Positions 15,998 to 24,161 of a stretch of DNA of 37,123 nt are shown piece after piece. Where the stretch lies: contig JAGVPT010000138.1 of the NCBI GenBank assembly GCA_020052095.1, positions 1-37,123 of the forward strand, given 5' to 3'. The position numbers and the translations under genes were made by a program. The DNA is from Bacteroidota bacterium. GTDB taxonomy: Bacteria; Bacteroidota; Ignavibacteria; UBA10030; UBA8401. The notes below the pieces were generated by a model. That model searched no databases, was not told the DNA's origin, and was given only the letters and a program-made list of their open reading frames with translations. The stretch's first letter is position 1. Every line of letters starts with the position of its first letter.

Positions 15998-16872
15998 TGA
16001 TCGTCCAGTAGTCGATTCGAAAGCCCTCCGTACGCATCTATCCGCCGGTCGCGTAAAAACGGCCAATGCGTTCGCGTGGTATTCGAGCGGTTTAAATCGA
16101 TCTCCACAACGCTCGTCTCTTCTTTATCGTGCGACGATTGAAAGAGGACTTCCCCCAATGTGTTCGCGACAAATGAAGCTCCCCAGAATTTGAGGTTTCC
16201 TTCTTTGCCGACTCGATTGACAGAGACAACCGGAATTCCATTTGCGATTGCGTGCGAGCGTTGAATTGTTTGCCACGCCTGAAATTGATTCTCGCGGGCT
16301 TTCGCCTCCTCATCTTCGGCCCACCCTATCGCGGTAGGATAAAAAAGTATTTCCGCACCTGAGAGCGCCGTGAGCCGGGCCGCCTCGGGATACCATTGAT
16401 CCCAGCAAATCAGCACACCGATATTTCCAAACTTCGTCTTCCATGTTTTGAATCCGAGATCTCCGGGTGTGAAATAGAATTTCTCATAGAATGACGGGTC
16501 GTCGGGGATGTGCATTTTGCGGTACTTGCCGAGAAAACTTCCATCTGCATCGATGATCGCTGCAGAATTATGATACACCCCTTCGGCGCGCTTTTCAAAC
16601 AGAGGCGCAATGATCACAACGCCAAGCTCCTTCGCGAGCGATTGGAATTGCTTTGTAGAGTCGCCTGGAATTGGTTCGGCCAACCTAAAGGCGGCGTATT
16701 CTTCTTTGATGCAAAAATAGAGTGAGCGGAACAATTCCTGCAAACAAATTATGTTCGCACCTTTGACAGCGGCGTCGTGTATGCCCCGGAGAGCCTTCTT
16801 CATATTCTCTGCCGGATTCTCCGAGCAGCTCATCTGCACAAGTCCGACGTTAACGATCTTTCGTTCTACCAT
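15994..16872 (-). CDS. aguB: N-carbamoylputrescine amidase
   Basis: A nitrilase-superfamily hydrolase of 292 residues that splits N-carbamoylputrescine into putrescine, CO2 and ammonia. The catalytic triad is visible: Glu46 in CLQELF, Lys119 in GKYRKMHIPDD and Cys156 in VLICWDQWYPEAAR. The KMHIPDDPSFYEKFYFTPGD run is typical of the AguB subfamily, which includes the plant enzymes. It precedes aguA with a four-base overlap, giving a complete two-enzyme route from agmatine to putrescine. The arginine decarboxylase that would supply agmatine is not in this window. A GAAGGCGAAG stretch before the ATG is a modest ribosome binding site. Confidence 0.94.
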   Translation of the reverse strand: MVERKIVNVGLVQMSCSENPAENMKKALRGIHDAAVKGANIICLQELFRSLYFCIKEEYAAFRLAEPIPGDSTKQFQSLAKELGVVIIAPLFEKRAEGVYHNSAAIIDADGSFLGKYRKMHIPDDPSFYEKFYFTPGDLGFKTWKTKFGNIGVLICWDQWYPEAARLTALSGAEILFYPTAIGWAEDEEAKARENQFQAWQTIQRSHAIANGIPVVSVNRVGKEGNLKFWGASFVANTLGEVLFQSSHDKEETSVVEIDLNRSNTTRTHWPFLRDRRIDAYGGLSNRLLDDH

Positions 16873-16995
16873 AATTTTTTCTTCGCCTTCTTTTCCCTGG
16901 GGGATGGAGTTTGTGTGAAACGTCTATCGATGTGTCATCCCTGTGCCAATCCAAGTGGTTCCGCCGGAAGATCCTCTCACCGAGAGTGGACAAGG

Positions 16996-18234
16996 CTATT
17001 GCACAATCTTCTCAAAACATACCGTCGCATTCGTTCCGCCGAATCCAAAGCCGTTCGAAAGTGCATAGCGAATATCTTTCTTACGTGCGGTATTTGCTAC
17101 GTAATCCAGATCGCACTCGGGGTCGGCATTTTCCAGATTGATTGTCGGCGGAAGAATTCCGTCGCGAAGCGCGAGAATCGTAAACGCTGCCTCCGCCGCA
17201 CCCGCCGCACCGAGGAGGTGTCCTATCATTGATTTCGTAGAGCTCATCGCGAGCTTCTTTGCGTGCGCTCCGAAGACTTTTTTTACAGCTTTCGTCTCCG
17301 CTACGTCGCCAAGTCCGGTAGAAGTTCCATGCGCATTGATGTAATCGATCTGCTCCGGTTTCAATCCGGCATATTCGACGGCGAGTTTCATTGAGCGTTG
17401 AGCGCCTTCCCCCTCATCGGGCGGGGCGGTAATATGAAACGCGTCCGCGGTCATCCCGCAGCTCAACATCCGCGCGTACATATGTGCGCCGCGCTGGCGC
17501 GCATGTTCTTCTTCCTCAAGAATCAGAACGCTTGCCCCCTCGCTTAGCACAAAACCGTCGCGGTCTTTGTCAAATGGACGGGACGCACGCTGTGGTTCGT
17601 CATTTCGCTTTGACATTGCTCTCGCAGAACAGAATCCGGCAAATGCAACTTCCGTGACGGACGCTTCTGCTCCGCCGACAAGCATCACGTCGGCTTCACC
17701 GCGTCTGATAATATGAAAGCCGTCGGCAATTGCGTGATTGCCCGTTGCACACGCTGAAACAACGGCGTAGTTCGGTCCTTTCGCTCCCGTGCGAATTGCG
17801 AGATACCCGGACGCCATGTTGATGATAGCGCCTGGAATAAAAAACGGCGTAACGTAGCGCGGTCCATCTTTCGCAACGCTGATTGCCGTTTCGCTGATAC
17901 TGATAAGACCTCCGATGCCCGAGCCGATGATCACGCCCACGCGTTCAGCATTCGCCGGGGAAATTTCGAGATGGGAATCTTTCAGCGCATCGAGAGCCGC
18001 ACCAACGGCGTAATGGTTGAAGAGGTCGAATCGCCGGGCCTCCTTCGGTTCAAAATATTTGGTTACATCAAACCCTTTGACCTCTCCTGCAATTCGCGTA
18101 GGATATTTTTCTACAGAGAACCGCGTCACCAGACCAATGCCCGATTCGCCAGCAATACAACGCCTCCACGACTCTTCGGTCGACAAGCCGATAGGCGTGA
18201 TCAACCCAATACCTGTAACAACTACGTTTCTCAT
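16996..18234 (-). CDS. fabF: Beta-ketoacyl-[acyl-carrier-protein] synthase II
   Basis: Elongating condensing enzyme of type II fatty acid synthesis. From the ATG at 18234 (preceded by AAAGGCGGCCAGGC) it is 412 residues and begins RNVVVTGIGLITPIGL, the normal start of FabF; 48 open codons upstream do not look like protein. Catalytic residues are Cys162 in VVSACATGNHAIADG, His302 in NAHGTSTGLGD, Lys334 in SSTKSMIGHL and His339 in the same stretch, with GFGFGGTNA (395-403) near the end. No acpP, fabD or fabG gene is next to it, unlike the usual fab cluster, so it may be a second condensing enzyme or simply be dispersed. Paired hairpins lie in its upstream region. Confidence 0.95.
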   Translation of the reverse strand: MRNVVVTGIGLITPIGLSTEESWRRCIAGESGIGLVTRFSVEKYPTRIAGEVKGFDVTKYFEPKEARRFDLFNHYAVGAALDALKDSHLEISPANAERVGVIIGSGIGGLISISETAISVAKDGPRYVTPFFIPGAIINMASGYLAIRTGAKGPNYAVVSACATGNHAIADGFHIIRRGEADVMLVGGAEASVTEVAFAGFCSARAMSKRNDEPQRASRPFDKDRDGFVLSEGASVLILEEEEHARQRGAHMYARMLSCGMTADAFHITAPPDEGEGAQRSMKLAVEYAGLKPEQIDYINAHGTSTGLGDVAETKAVKKVFGAHAKKLAMSSTKSMIGHLLGAAGAAEAAFTILALRDGILPPTINLENADPECDLDYVANTARKKDIRYALSNGFGFGGTNATVCFEKIVQ

Positions 18235-18365
18235 GCCTGGCCGCCTTTCAATCGTGGTATATGAAAACGATTTTGGTGAGAAAGATAGCGGTTTTTTAGA
18301 AGGGAAACAAGGTGAGGAAACAGAGAACCATACAAGGTAATTACTATATTGCCTCCGAAATGAAA

Positions 18366-18397
18366 AGGTGTCCGACACTTCTTAAGTGCCGGACACC
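18366..18397 (-). terminator. Hairpin with modest T tail downstream of the T9SS amidase gene
   Basis: AGGTGTCCG and CACTT pair with AAGTG and CGGACACCT around a two-base loop, with one mismatch: a 14-pair stem. On the minus strand it is followed by TTTTCATTTC. It may end transcription of the amidase gene before fabF, or be a member of a GTGTCCGACAC-type repeat family. Confidence 0.5.
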
Positions 18398-18406
18398 TGA
18401 TCGCAC

Positions 18407-18440
18407 ACCTTCCAAAGATTCAAAAAACTTTTGGAAGGTT
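18407..18440. repeat. ACCTTCCAAA hairpin
   Basis: ACCTTCCAAAG pairs with CTTTTGGAAGGT around an A-rich loop. It stands ten bases from the GTGTCCGACAC hairpin, forming a tandem pair between the T9SS amidase and fabF. Related AACCTT/AAGGTT sequence recurs near 23070 and 23145. Confidence 0.5.
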
Positions 18441-18496
18441 ATGGTACCTGAAATATAATGGAACAGTTTCGCGACCGTTCCTACAAAAAGATCATC

Positions 18497-21313
18497 TTAC
18501 TTCGTAATCAACATCTTCCGTGTTTCATTCACGCCCGGCGCAAGCAATTGATAGAAATACATGCCGCTCGAAAGATGCGACGCGTCCAACCGTTGCGTGT
18601 AAACGCCTTCTGCTTGCTCTGCGTTGACAAGCGTTACAACTTCACGACCGAGCAGATCAAACACCTTCAAGCTAACTTTCCCCGGCTGAGTTACACGATA
18701 CGCAATTGTGGTTGTTGGATTGAATGGATTCGGATAATTCTGAGAAAGTCCGAATTGTACAGGTGAAACTGAAACAGATTGTTTCCCTGGTTGGCCAAAT
18801 CTGCCCTTGCCGTACGCCTCAAGCGCGTCTTGAGCAATTGAGAGTTCCATTGGTGTTGATAGTTCTGCTTTGCTTAAAACTTCATTAAGAATCGCAGACG
18901 CGACGTTAGGGTTGTTCTCGTTATACAATGCAATGTAGAAATTATTGAGTTTTGCTTTGGTTGCAAGCCGAGTGTTCGGATTATCAACTGCAAGACTATT
19001 ATTTGTCTGTTTTGCCAACTCAGCATTGCCTTGTTTAAGATACAAATAAGAGAGAAGCAGCTTATGTTCCTTCGCGGCTGACTTGGGAAGTGAAGTGAAA
19101 AATTTTGTTATTTCGTCCGCTGTTACATCATCATAGCTGTTATAGAGTTCGACGTACGCAGCTTGGTCGCTTGGATGTTTTGCGATGTACGATATGAAAA
19201 AGTCTTTTGCTTCCTTATACTTCTTCTTCATCCGTAACTCAATTCCATCAAAGAGCGATTCGTTTGGATTTGATTGCACAATGCCTTGACGCGTTGAAGA
19301 TTGCATCGATTGTGTTGGGCCATTGCTAGAGGCCGGGGGCGGGGGCGGATTCCAAGGATCATTTGTGCGCCAATTATTGTAGTCGACAGAGCATCCAGGA
19401 CCAAGATCGAACATCGAAGAGGTAGGAGTTCCTCCCCAATAAGTGAATTCGGCAAACAACGTACCCCCGGATGTAAAGGAGACATTATAGTAGGCATTAC
19501 TGTAGATACTGTTTCCCACATAATATAACCATAAAGGGGGACCGGGGGGAGAAGGGCAGATCGTGGGATAGCTCTGTTGATACACCATTACGCCATACAA
19601 ACAATTCATGATTCTGTTGTTTTTCCAGTTATTTGATGTATTCATAAACTGTGGCGACGAGCCCCAGATTGCTCCGATACCCCAGTTGTAACCAGATATC
19701 TGATTTTGCCACAGATTACCTGACGAACCACTCTGACAAATAATACCACCTCCTGACTGGTAGTTGATAGAACCGGGTGTTTTTGAAATAATATTCTGGT
19801 TACAAGTGAAAGGTGCAATAATAAGATTGATACCGTGGTCGCGGGGATTTGTGATTGTATTGTTCAGAATAGAACCGCTTGCGTTGTAAGCGTAGATGCC
19901 ATTGATCGTATTTTCTATCGTCGAGTTTTGGATGGTGATGTTCTGAGCATTGTCGAGGATCCTAATCTCCGTGCCGTATTGCATGTCCACATAATTGAGA
20001 CTCGAACCATTTGCTCCAGAACCACTAATCACGATTGAGCCCCAACTACCGGGAGAAATGCTACTATTGTTGAAGGAGCGAATCATTATTGAATTATCAA
20101 TCGTTCCATTTGCAATGAGCAGTCCATAGGAGTTTATGCTTACGCCACTTTTCATTAATACAACTGTTCCAGGATTAATTGTAAGAGAGGCACCAGCATT
20201 CACTGTCACAGTTCCATCAACTTGCACGATGCCAGACCAAGAAGTTGGAGAAGTAATAGTCGCAGGACCAACAATCTTTATTCGATCTGTTGTACTTTCG
20301 CCATAACCATTATATGCGCCGACATAATACTCAGCTGGAAGAGAATTCGCGGCGTTGGGGTTTGTGAAAGTTCGTACTGCCCCATCTACCGATGTAAGAA
20401 GCGAACCATTCTTGTAAATATGGAAGTACCAGATCCATATACCTTGCGGCTCAGTCCAACTCAGGACAACGTCCTGACCGGAAATGGTCGCGACGTAATC
20501 ACCGGGCACGGGTGGCGAACCAGGAGGACCAACACCGACAACAATATTTTTGAAATTTTTAATGCCAGTTGCCATTCCTTCTACTGCTTTAATTTGATAC
20601 CCGCCATTTTGCAGCCAAGCCCATGTTGTTGAATATGATGCAAACTCAGTTTCAAGAAGTGCTACCGCACGAGGCAGATTGAAGCTGTTTTTTATATGTG
20701 TATCATTTAAAATCACAAGTCCGCTTCTGCCAACAACACCTGTTGTACTTTCATAAGCTTTCTTCGCATCTATAAAAACCGTTTTGGTAGAAGTTAAATA
20801 TTCGTCAACCAAACTTTTCCCAAACTTGAAATCATTGCTGCTTTGACTCACAGAATGATTCCAATCAGTAGCATCATATATATGTGCACTTGTGCCAAAG
20901 GCGGAACTGTTGGTCGAAGAATTACAATGTATGCTAAAGAAAAAATCAACACCATCTTTTGTTCCATCACCATTTTTAGGTAATGTAACCCAATATGCGT
21001 CGTTTATTTCACCTTTTGCCATTTTTGCACGATTCTCGGGAGAGACATAAACATCAGTTTTTCGTGTCATGTATGTTCTTAAGTTGGGAGTAATATTGTA
21101 TAATGTGAGATAATCTCTCAAATCATTGCCAAGTTTTAGTGTAATATCCTTTTCGTTGGGATACCCTGCACCATCTGTACCTAACGCACCCGGATCACCA
21201 CCTTGACCACTTCCACCATGGCCAGGATCAATCAAGATACTATATTGTGTTTGACCGAATGTAGCTATTGAAAGAAGAGAAATAAAAGTAAATATTTGAA
21301 TTAGTGTTTTCAT
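18497..21313 (-). CDS. T9SS-exported N-acetylmuramoyl-L-alanine amidase with beta-helix and helical-repeat domains
   Basis: 938 residues in several parts. Residues 1-21 are a signal peptide. Residues about 23-230 are a zinc Amidase_3 domain: DPGHGG (29-34, zinc ligand His32), YPNEKDITLKLG (Glu54), FFFSIHCNSS (His129) and LLETEF (catalytic Glu221 or Glu223). A fibronectin-III-like module follows (about 270-350), then a right-handed beta-helix (about 360-640, with repeats such as NITIQNSTIENTINGIYAYNASGS). A Pro-rich linker (NPPPPP) leads to a TPR-like helical part (about 710-850), and a Por sorting domain ends the protein (LSQNYPNPFNPTTTIAY to ETRKMLITK). It probably cleaves peptidoglycan stem peptides at the cell surface or in other cells' walls. 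Its start overlaps the stop of the upstream propeller gene by one base, so the two are coupled. Confidence 0.88.
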   Translation of the reverse strand: MKTLIQIFTFISLLSIATFGQTQYSILIDPGHGGSGQGGDPGALGTDGAGYPNEKDITLKLGNDLRDYLTLYNITPNLRTYMTRKTDVYVSPENRAKMAKGEINDAYWVTLPKNGDGTKDGVDFFFSIHCNSSTNSSAFGTSAHIYDATDWNHSVSQSSNDFKFGKSLVDEYLTSTKTVFIDAKKAYESTTGVVGRSGLVILNDTHIKNSFNLPRAVALLETEFASYSTTWAWLQNGGYQIKAVEGMATGIKNFKNIVVGVGPPGSPPVPGDYVATISGQDVVLSWTEPQGIWIWYFHIYKNGSLLTSVDGAVRTFTNPNAANSLPAEYYVGAYNGYGESTTDRIKIVGPATITSPTSWSGIVQVDGTVTVNAGASLTINPGTVVLMKSGVSINSYGLLIANGTIDNSIMIRSFNNSSISPGSWGSIVISGSGANGSSLNYVDMQYGTEIRILDNAQNITIQNSTIENTINGIYAYNASGSILNNTITNPRDHGINLIIAPFTCNQNIISKTPGSINYQSGGGIICQSGSSGNLWQNQISGYNWGIGAIWGSSPQFMNTSNNWKNNRIMNCLYGVMVYQQSYPTICPSPPGPPLWLYYVGNSIYSNAYYNVSFTSGGTLFAEFTYWGGTPTSSMFDLGPGCSVDYNNWRTNDPWNPPPPPASSNGPTQSMQSSTRQGIVQSNPNESLFDGIELRMKKKYKEAKDFFISYIAKHPSDQAAYVELYNSYDDVTADEITKFFTSLPKSAAKEHKLLLSYLYLKQGNAELAKQTNNSLAVDNPNTRLATKAKLNNFYIALYNENNPNVASAILNEVLSKAELSTPMELSIAQDALEAYGKGRFGQPGKQSVSVSPVQFGLSQNYPNPFNPTTTIAYRVTQPGKVSLKVFDLLGREVVTLVNAEQAEGVYTQRLDASHLSSGMYFYQLLAPGVNETRKMLITK

Positions 21314-22380
21314 TATTCTGCGCTCCTTACAATAGTTTTATTCCAAAGATTTCCTTGTTGAGAATTGCGAAATAACAATTCACTACTATTTAGCCAGATA
21401 GGAAAGTCCTTGTTTAACCCTGGAATATCTATTTTTTCAATCTTAGCTCCATCAACACTTATCAAAAACAATTCTATGCCGATATTTTCTTCTGTAATAT
21501 CTTTATCAACGAAAACTTGAGCAAGGATTGTTTTGCTATCAGGCGACCATGCTGTCTTTCCAAAATACTTTCTGGCGTTCGGTATTTTCCCTAACCGTGA
21601 GACAGGAACAACAACTGATTCATCTTTAAGTACATTTACTATACGAAGATTTTCTTCCCTGTCAGAATCCATCACGTACTTTCCATCAGACGACCATTTT
21701 ACGTGTGCTCCTCCCATATGAATAGCACTTTCAAGTTTTCGCAACCCCGTGCCATCAGAATTTACTACCCAAAGATAATTCGTCCAGTCACCAATACTAC
21801 CTTCTACTCTGCTGAAAGCAATTTGTGATGAGTTTGACGACCATCTTGGCCAACCGCCATTTCCAATTACACGCTCTTCTTGTGTAATTACATTTCTCAC
21901 CATTATTACACCATCATTAATCGTTTCACCTTCCTTTGATAGTCGCGCCGATTTGTGGAAGGTAATTTCATTCCCATCTCGCGAAATAGTCGCAAACGAA
22001 CTAAGATAAATAGGATCTAATGTCTGATATCTGAATTCTTGAAGCGTGTTAACATCTTTTACTATAAATTCACCTCCAGCTTGAAAACATAATCGTTCAC
22101 CAGCTTGAGAATGGCTAAAATGGTCAACTAAGTTACCGTCATATATTTTTGTTTGCTTTCCGTTCTTATCGGTAAAAAACAAAGTTGCTTTATTATCAAG
22201 TGTTGTTTTCTCAATTATTTTTTCTCCTGGTAAAACCTGAACAATCTCTGCTGTGCTTTCTCCCATGACTTCGAATCGTTGGTTCTTATGCAGCATGCGT
22301 TTACTAATCTCTTGCCCGGTAACGATGCTGCTTGCCAGTAAAAAAAATACTGTCAATCTCAAAAATAATTTAGTTTTCAT
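21313..22380 (-). CDS. Exported PD40/TolB-like beta-propeller protein
   Basis: 355 residues with a signal peptide (about 1-22, LFLRLTVFFLLASSIVTG). Propeller blades of the PD40/WD40-like type are seen in ATISRDGNEITFHKS, GWPRWSSNSSQIAFSRVEG, VKWSSDGKYVMDSDRE and TAWSPDSKTILAQVFVDKD, with SDGT-like turns. No enzyme motif or outer-membrane anchor is evident. A role in binding or in assisting export of the partner amidase encoded one base downstream is an inference from the coupling. Its last 84 residues are duplicated in a decayed gene just upstream. Confidence 0.8.
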   Translation of the reverse strand: MKTKLFLRLTVFFLLASSIVTGQEISKRMLHKNQRFEVMGESTAEIVQVLPGEKIIEKTTLDNKATLFFTDKNGKQTKIYDGNLVDHFSHSQAGERLCFQAGGEFIVKDVNTLQEFRYQTLDPIYLSSFATISRDGNEITFHKSARLSKEGETINDGVIMVRNVITQEERVIGNGGWPRWSSNSSQIAFSRVEGSIGDWTNYLWVVNSDGTGLRKLESAIHMGGAHVKWSSDGKYVMDSDREENLRIVNVLKDESVVVPVSRLGKIPNARKYFGKTAWSPDSKTILAQVFVDKDITEENIGIELFLISVDGAKIEKIDIPGLNKDFPIWLNSSELLFRNSQQGNLWNKTIVRSAE

Positions 22381-22446
22381 ATAGCCTCCATAAAATTAGT
22401 GGTTGAAATAAAAAAGAGGATGTTATTCTTTCAATATCCTTTTGAA

Positions 22447-22816
22447 TTAGTGTTCTAATTGCTCGATGCTCCTTACAATAGCTTTGTTCCAAACATTCCC
22501 GCGTAGAGTATTGCGAAACAGCAGTTCGTGTTCATTCAACCATACAGGAAATACATTGTTTAACCCGGGAATATCAATTTTTCCGATTTTAGTTCCATCG
22601 GCGCTTATCAAAAACAATTCTATGCCGATATTTTCTTGTGTAATATCCTTATCAACGAAAACTTGAGCAAGGATTGTTTTGCTATCAGGCGACCATGCGG
22701 TTTTTCCAAAGCACTTTGCCTTCATAAGGTCCGTTGGCAAGCCGCCACTGAAAAGATAGTGAGGGCTGTTGGAGTAATAGCGCCAAGAAGAAGAATTGAA
22801 ATAGTTTCGTGCCCAT
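22447..22816 (-). pseudogene. Chimeric decayed gene: foreign signal peptide joined out of frame to a duplicated propeller C-terminus
   Basis: Two frames overlap. From the ATG at 22816, with AGGAAATAAAA before it, one frame gives a clear signal peptide (MGTKLFQFFFLALLLQQ) and then SFQWRLANGPYEGKV, like the mature start of secreted Asp-box proteins, and stops at 22685. From about 22725 another frame gives CFGKTAWSPDSKTILAQ and continues to NVWNKAIVRSIEQLEH, stopping at 22447. This second part is nearly the same as the last 84 residues of the neighbouring propeller protein, also at DNA level. A partial tandem duplication plus a deletion joined two unrelated genes out of frame. A short product from a start at 22725 or 22740 cannot be excluded. 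Confidence 0.7.
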
Positions 22817-22836
22817 TTTTATTTCCTAAACACAAC

Positions 22837-22901
22837 AAAAAAAATCCCAGCCCTCCACATACGCCCGTTGCGGCGTGCGTGCGAGAACTGGGATTTTTTT
22901 T
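22837..22901. terminator. Strong symmetrical terminator
   Basis: AAAAAAAATCCCAG (22837-22850) and CTGGGATTTTTTTT (22888-22901) are exact inverted repeats, with a GC-rich inner segment that can add a smaller ACGCC/GGCGT stem. Runs of T follow on both strands, so it can act in either direction. It ends the thr operon transcript and insulates the decayed gene. The rest of 22902-23240 holds only small hairpins. Confidence 0.8.
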
Positions 22902-23135
22902 ACTCACTCGCCATTGCTTGCCCCAGAAGCCTAGCGACTGTTGTAACTAAAATTGTTCTTTTGTTGAGGGAAGTATAACTAAGGGGGGAGTAAAAGTCAA
23001 GCTATTTCTTTGTTATTCGCGTTGGCTTGCGAGAAAGTGCCAAATAAACCGGAAAAGGAATTCAAAAACTTTCAGAAGGTTTTAATCGAGGATGATACCC
23101 ACCATAGTTTACGGATGGAAGTCAAGTGAAATTTT

Positions 23136-23205
23136 TTGACAATAACCTTACGAAGGTTTCCGGCCGAAAAGACGGTCGTCAGACTGCGATCGTCAGATTC
23201 TGACG
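23136..23205. repeat. Cluster of small palindromes downstream of thrB
   Basis: CGTCAGATTCTGACG (23191-23205) is a 7-bp inverted repeat around one base; an overlapping GTCGTCAGACTGCGATCGTCAGA contains a direct repeat of CGTCAGA. AACCTTACGAAGGTT (about 23145-23159) is a second hairpin. They may serve as 3' stabilising stems for thrB mRNA. No gene is visible here. Confidence 0.5.
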
Positions 23206-23240
23206 GATTTTGTCGAATGGACTCTCTCGAGCGGGTGATT

Positions 23241-24158
23241 TCATCTCTCCACAACTCGTGCGCCGTCGTTTTCCACCGTCATGACTTCGTACGTCGAAGA
23301 ATTTCCGTTTGCCAGAAATGCTTTTACCATCGCTTCGCCAATTTTCCTCTCACCCTTTGTGGCGAATGAAAAAACCGTCGGCCCGGCTCCGCTTATGTTG
23401 AAGGACAATGCACCTGCGTCAAGTGCTGCTTTCCTCACATCGTTATAACCCGGAATCAACGCGGCCCGATACGGCTCGTGAAGCCGGTCGATTGTCGTAT
23501 AGCGAAGCGCTTCAACGTCGCCGGCAATGAAAGCAGCCACGAGCGACGCGACGTTTTCAATATTGGTAACGGCATCCTTTAGAGAAATTTCTTGGGGAAG
23601 GATCTTGCGGGCCTGCTTGGTGAGCACTTGAAACTGTGGACTGCACGCGACTACGGAGAGCCGGGTTGTGATTTTGATGCTGCGACAATGGAGTTTTCCG
23701 TTGTCGAAGCAATTGACTGTCAATCCGCCCATCAACGCCGCAGATACATTGTCGGGATGGCCTTCGAGTGAAACTGCGATGTCGAGCATCTCTTCACGCG
23801 ACAGTTTTGTCTGCAGCAGAGCGTTCGCGAGAAATACGCCGCCGGCTATCGCCGCACCGCTTCCACCAAGCCCTCCGTATGCAGGAATTTCATTTTTGAT
23901 TTGAAGATGAATCCCCTGTAGGGACTGCCTATACGCAGTCCCCCCGCGTTTCGCCACCGCCATCATTCCTTGATAGACAAGATTTGTTTCATCCGTCGCA
24001 ATATGTTCCTTGCCGTATCCTTCGACTGAAATTTGTAGGGACTGCGCATCTGCGGTTCTCTGGGTCGCGGAAATATACAAATATCGATTCAAGGCAAGTC
24101 CTAGCGTATCAAATCCAGGGCCGATATTCGATGTTGATGAAGGAATTTTTACTTTCAT
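23241..24158 (-). CDS. thrB: Homoserine kinase
   Basis: A GHMP-family kinase of 305 residues that phosphorylates homoserine to O-phosphohomoserine for threonine synthase. The start MKVKIPSSTSNIGPGFDTLGLAL and the end FNISGAGPTVFSF are typical. The phosphate-binding loop reads PAYGGLGGSGA (92-102), with glycines in place of the more usual Ser residues (PxxxGLGSSAA), still compatible with the family. SLEGHPDNVSAALMGGL follows. Two in-frame copies of a palindromic repeat add TAxxxQSLQ-like stretches at residues about 35-42 and 74-81. It is the last gene of the lysC-thrC-thrB unit under the Thr leader, and is separated from thrC by the four-helix-bundle cassette. Confidence 0.94.
   Translation of the reverse strand: MKVKIPSSTSNIGPGFDTLGLALNRYLYISATQRTADAQSLQISVEGYGKEHIATDETNLVYQGMMAVAKRGGTAYRQSLQGIHLQIKNEIPAYGGLGGSGAAIAGGVFLANALLQTKLSREEMLDIAVSLEGHPDNVSAALMGGLTVNCFDNGKLHCRSIKITTRLSVVACSPQFQVLTKQARKILPQEISLKDAVTNIENVASLVAAFIAGDVEALRYTTIDRLHEPYRAALIPGYNDVRKAALDAGALSFNISGAGPTVFSFATKGERKIGEAMVKAFLANGNSSTYEVMTVENDGARVVER
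23921..23942. repeat. Palindromic repeat inside thrB, copy 1
   Basis: GGGACTGC-CTATAC-GCAGTCCC is an 8-bp perfect inverted repeat within the coding sequence; with flanking TGTA it encodes TAYRQSLQ in frame (residues about 74-81). Confidence 0.7.
24035..24064. repeat. Palindromic repeat inside thrB, copy 2
   Basis: TGTAGGGACTGC is shared exactly with copy 1, then GCATCTGCGGTTCTC forms a degraded second arm. It encodes TADAQSLQ in the same frame as copy 1 (residues about 35-42), on the N-terminal side of a beta strand. Confidence 0.6.
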
Positions 24159-24161
24159 CGT

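Noticed and set aside
18235-18378. N-terminal extension of FabF by 48 residues
   Set aside because: The extension is Ser/Phe-rich without family resemblance, while the ATG at 18234 has a purine-rich site and the standard FabF start.
22722-22907. Minus-strand 61-codon frame across the strong terminator
   Set aside because: It runs through the terminator stem and T run; the frame with signal peptide starting at 22816 fits far better.
23072-23254. Minus-strand 60-codon frame downstream of thrB
   Set aside because: It covers the palindrome cluster, overlaps the thrB end, and has no protein-like pattern.
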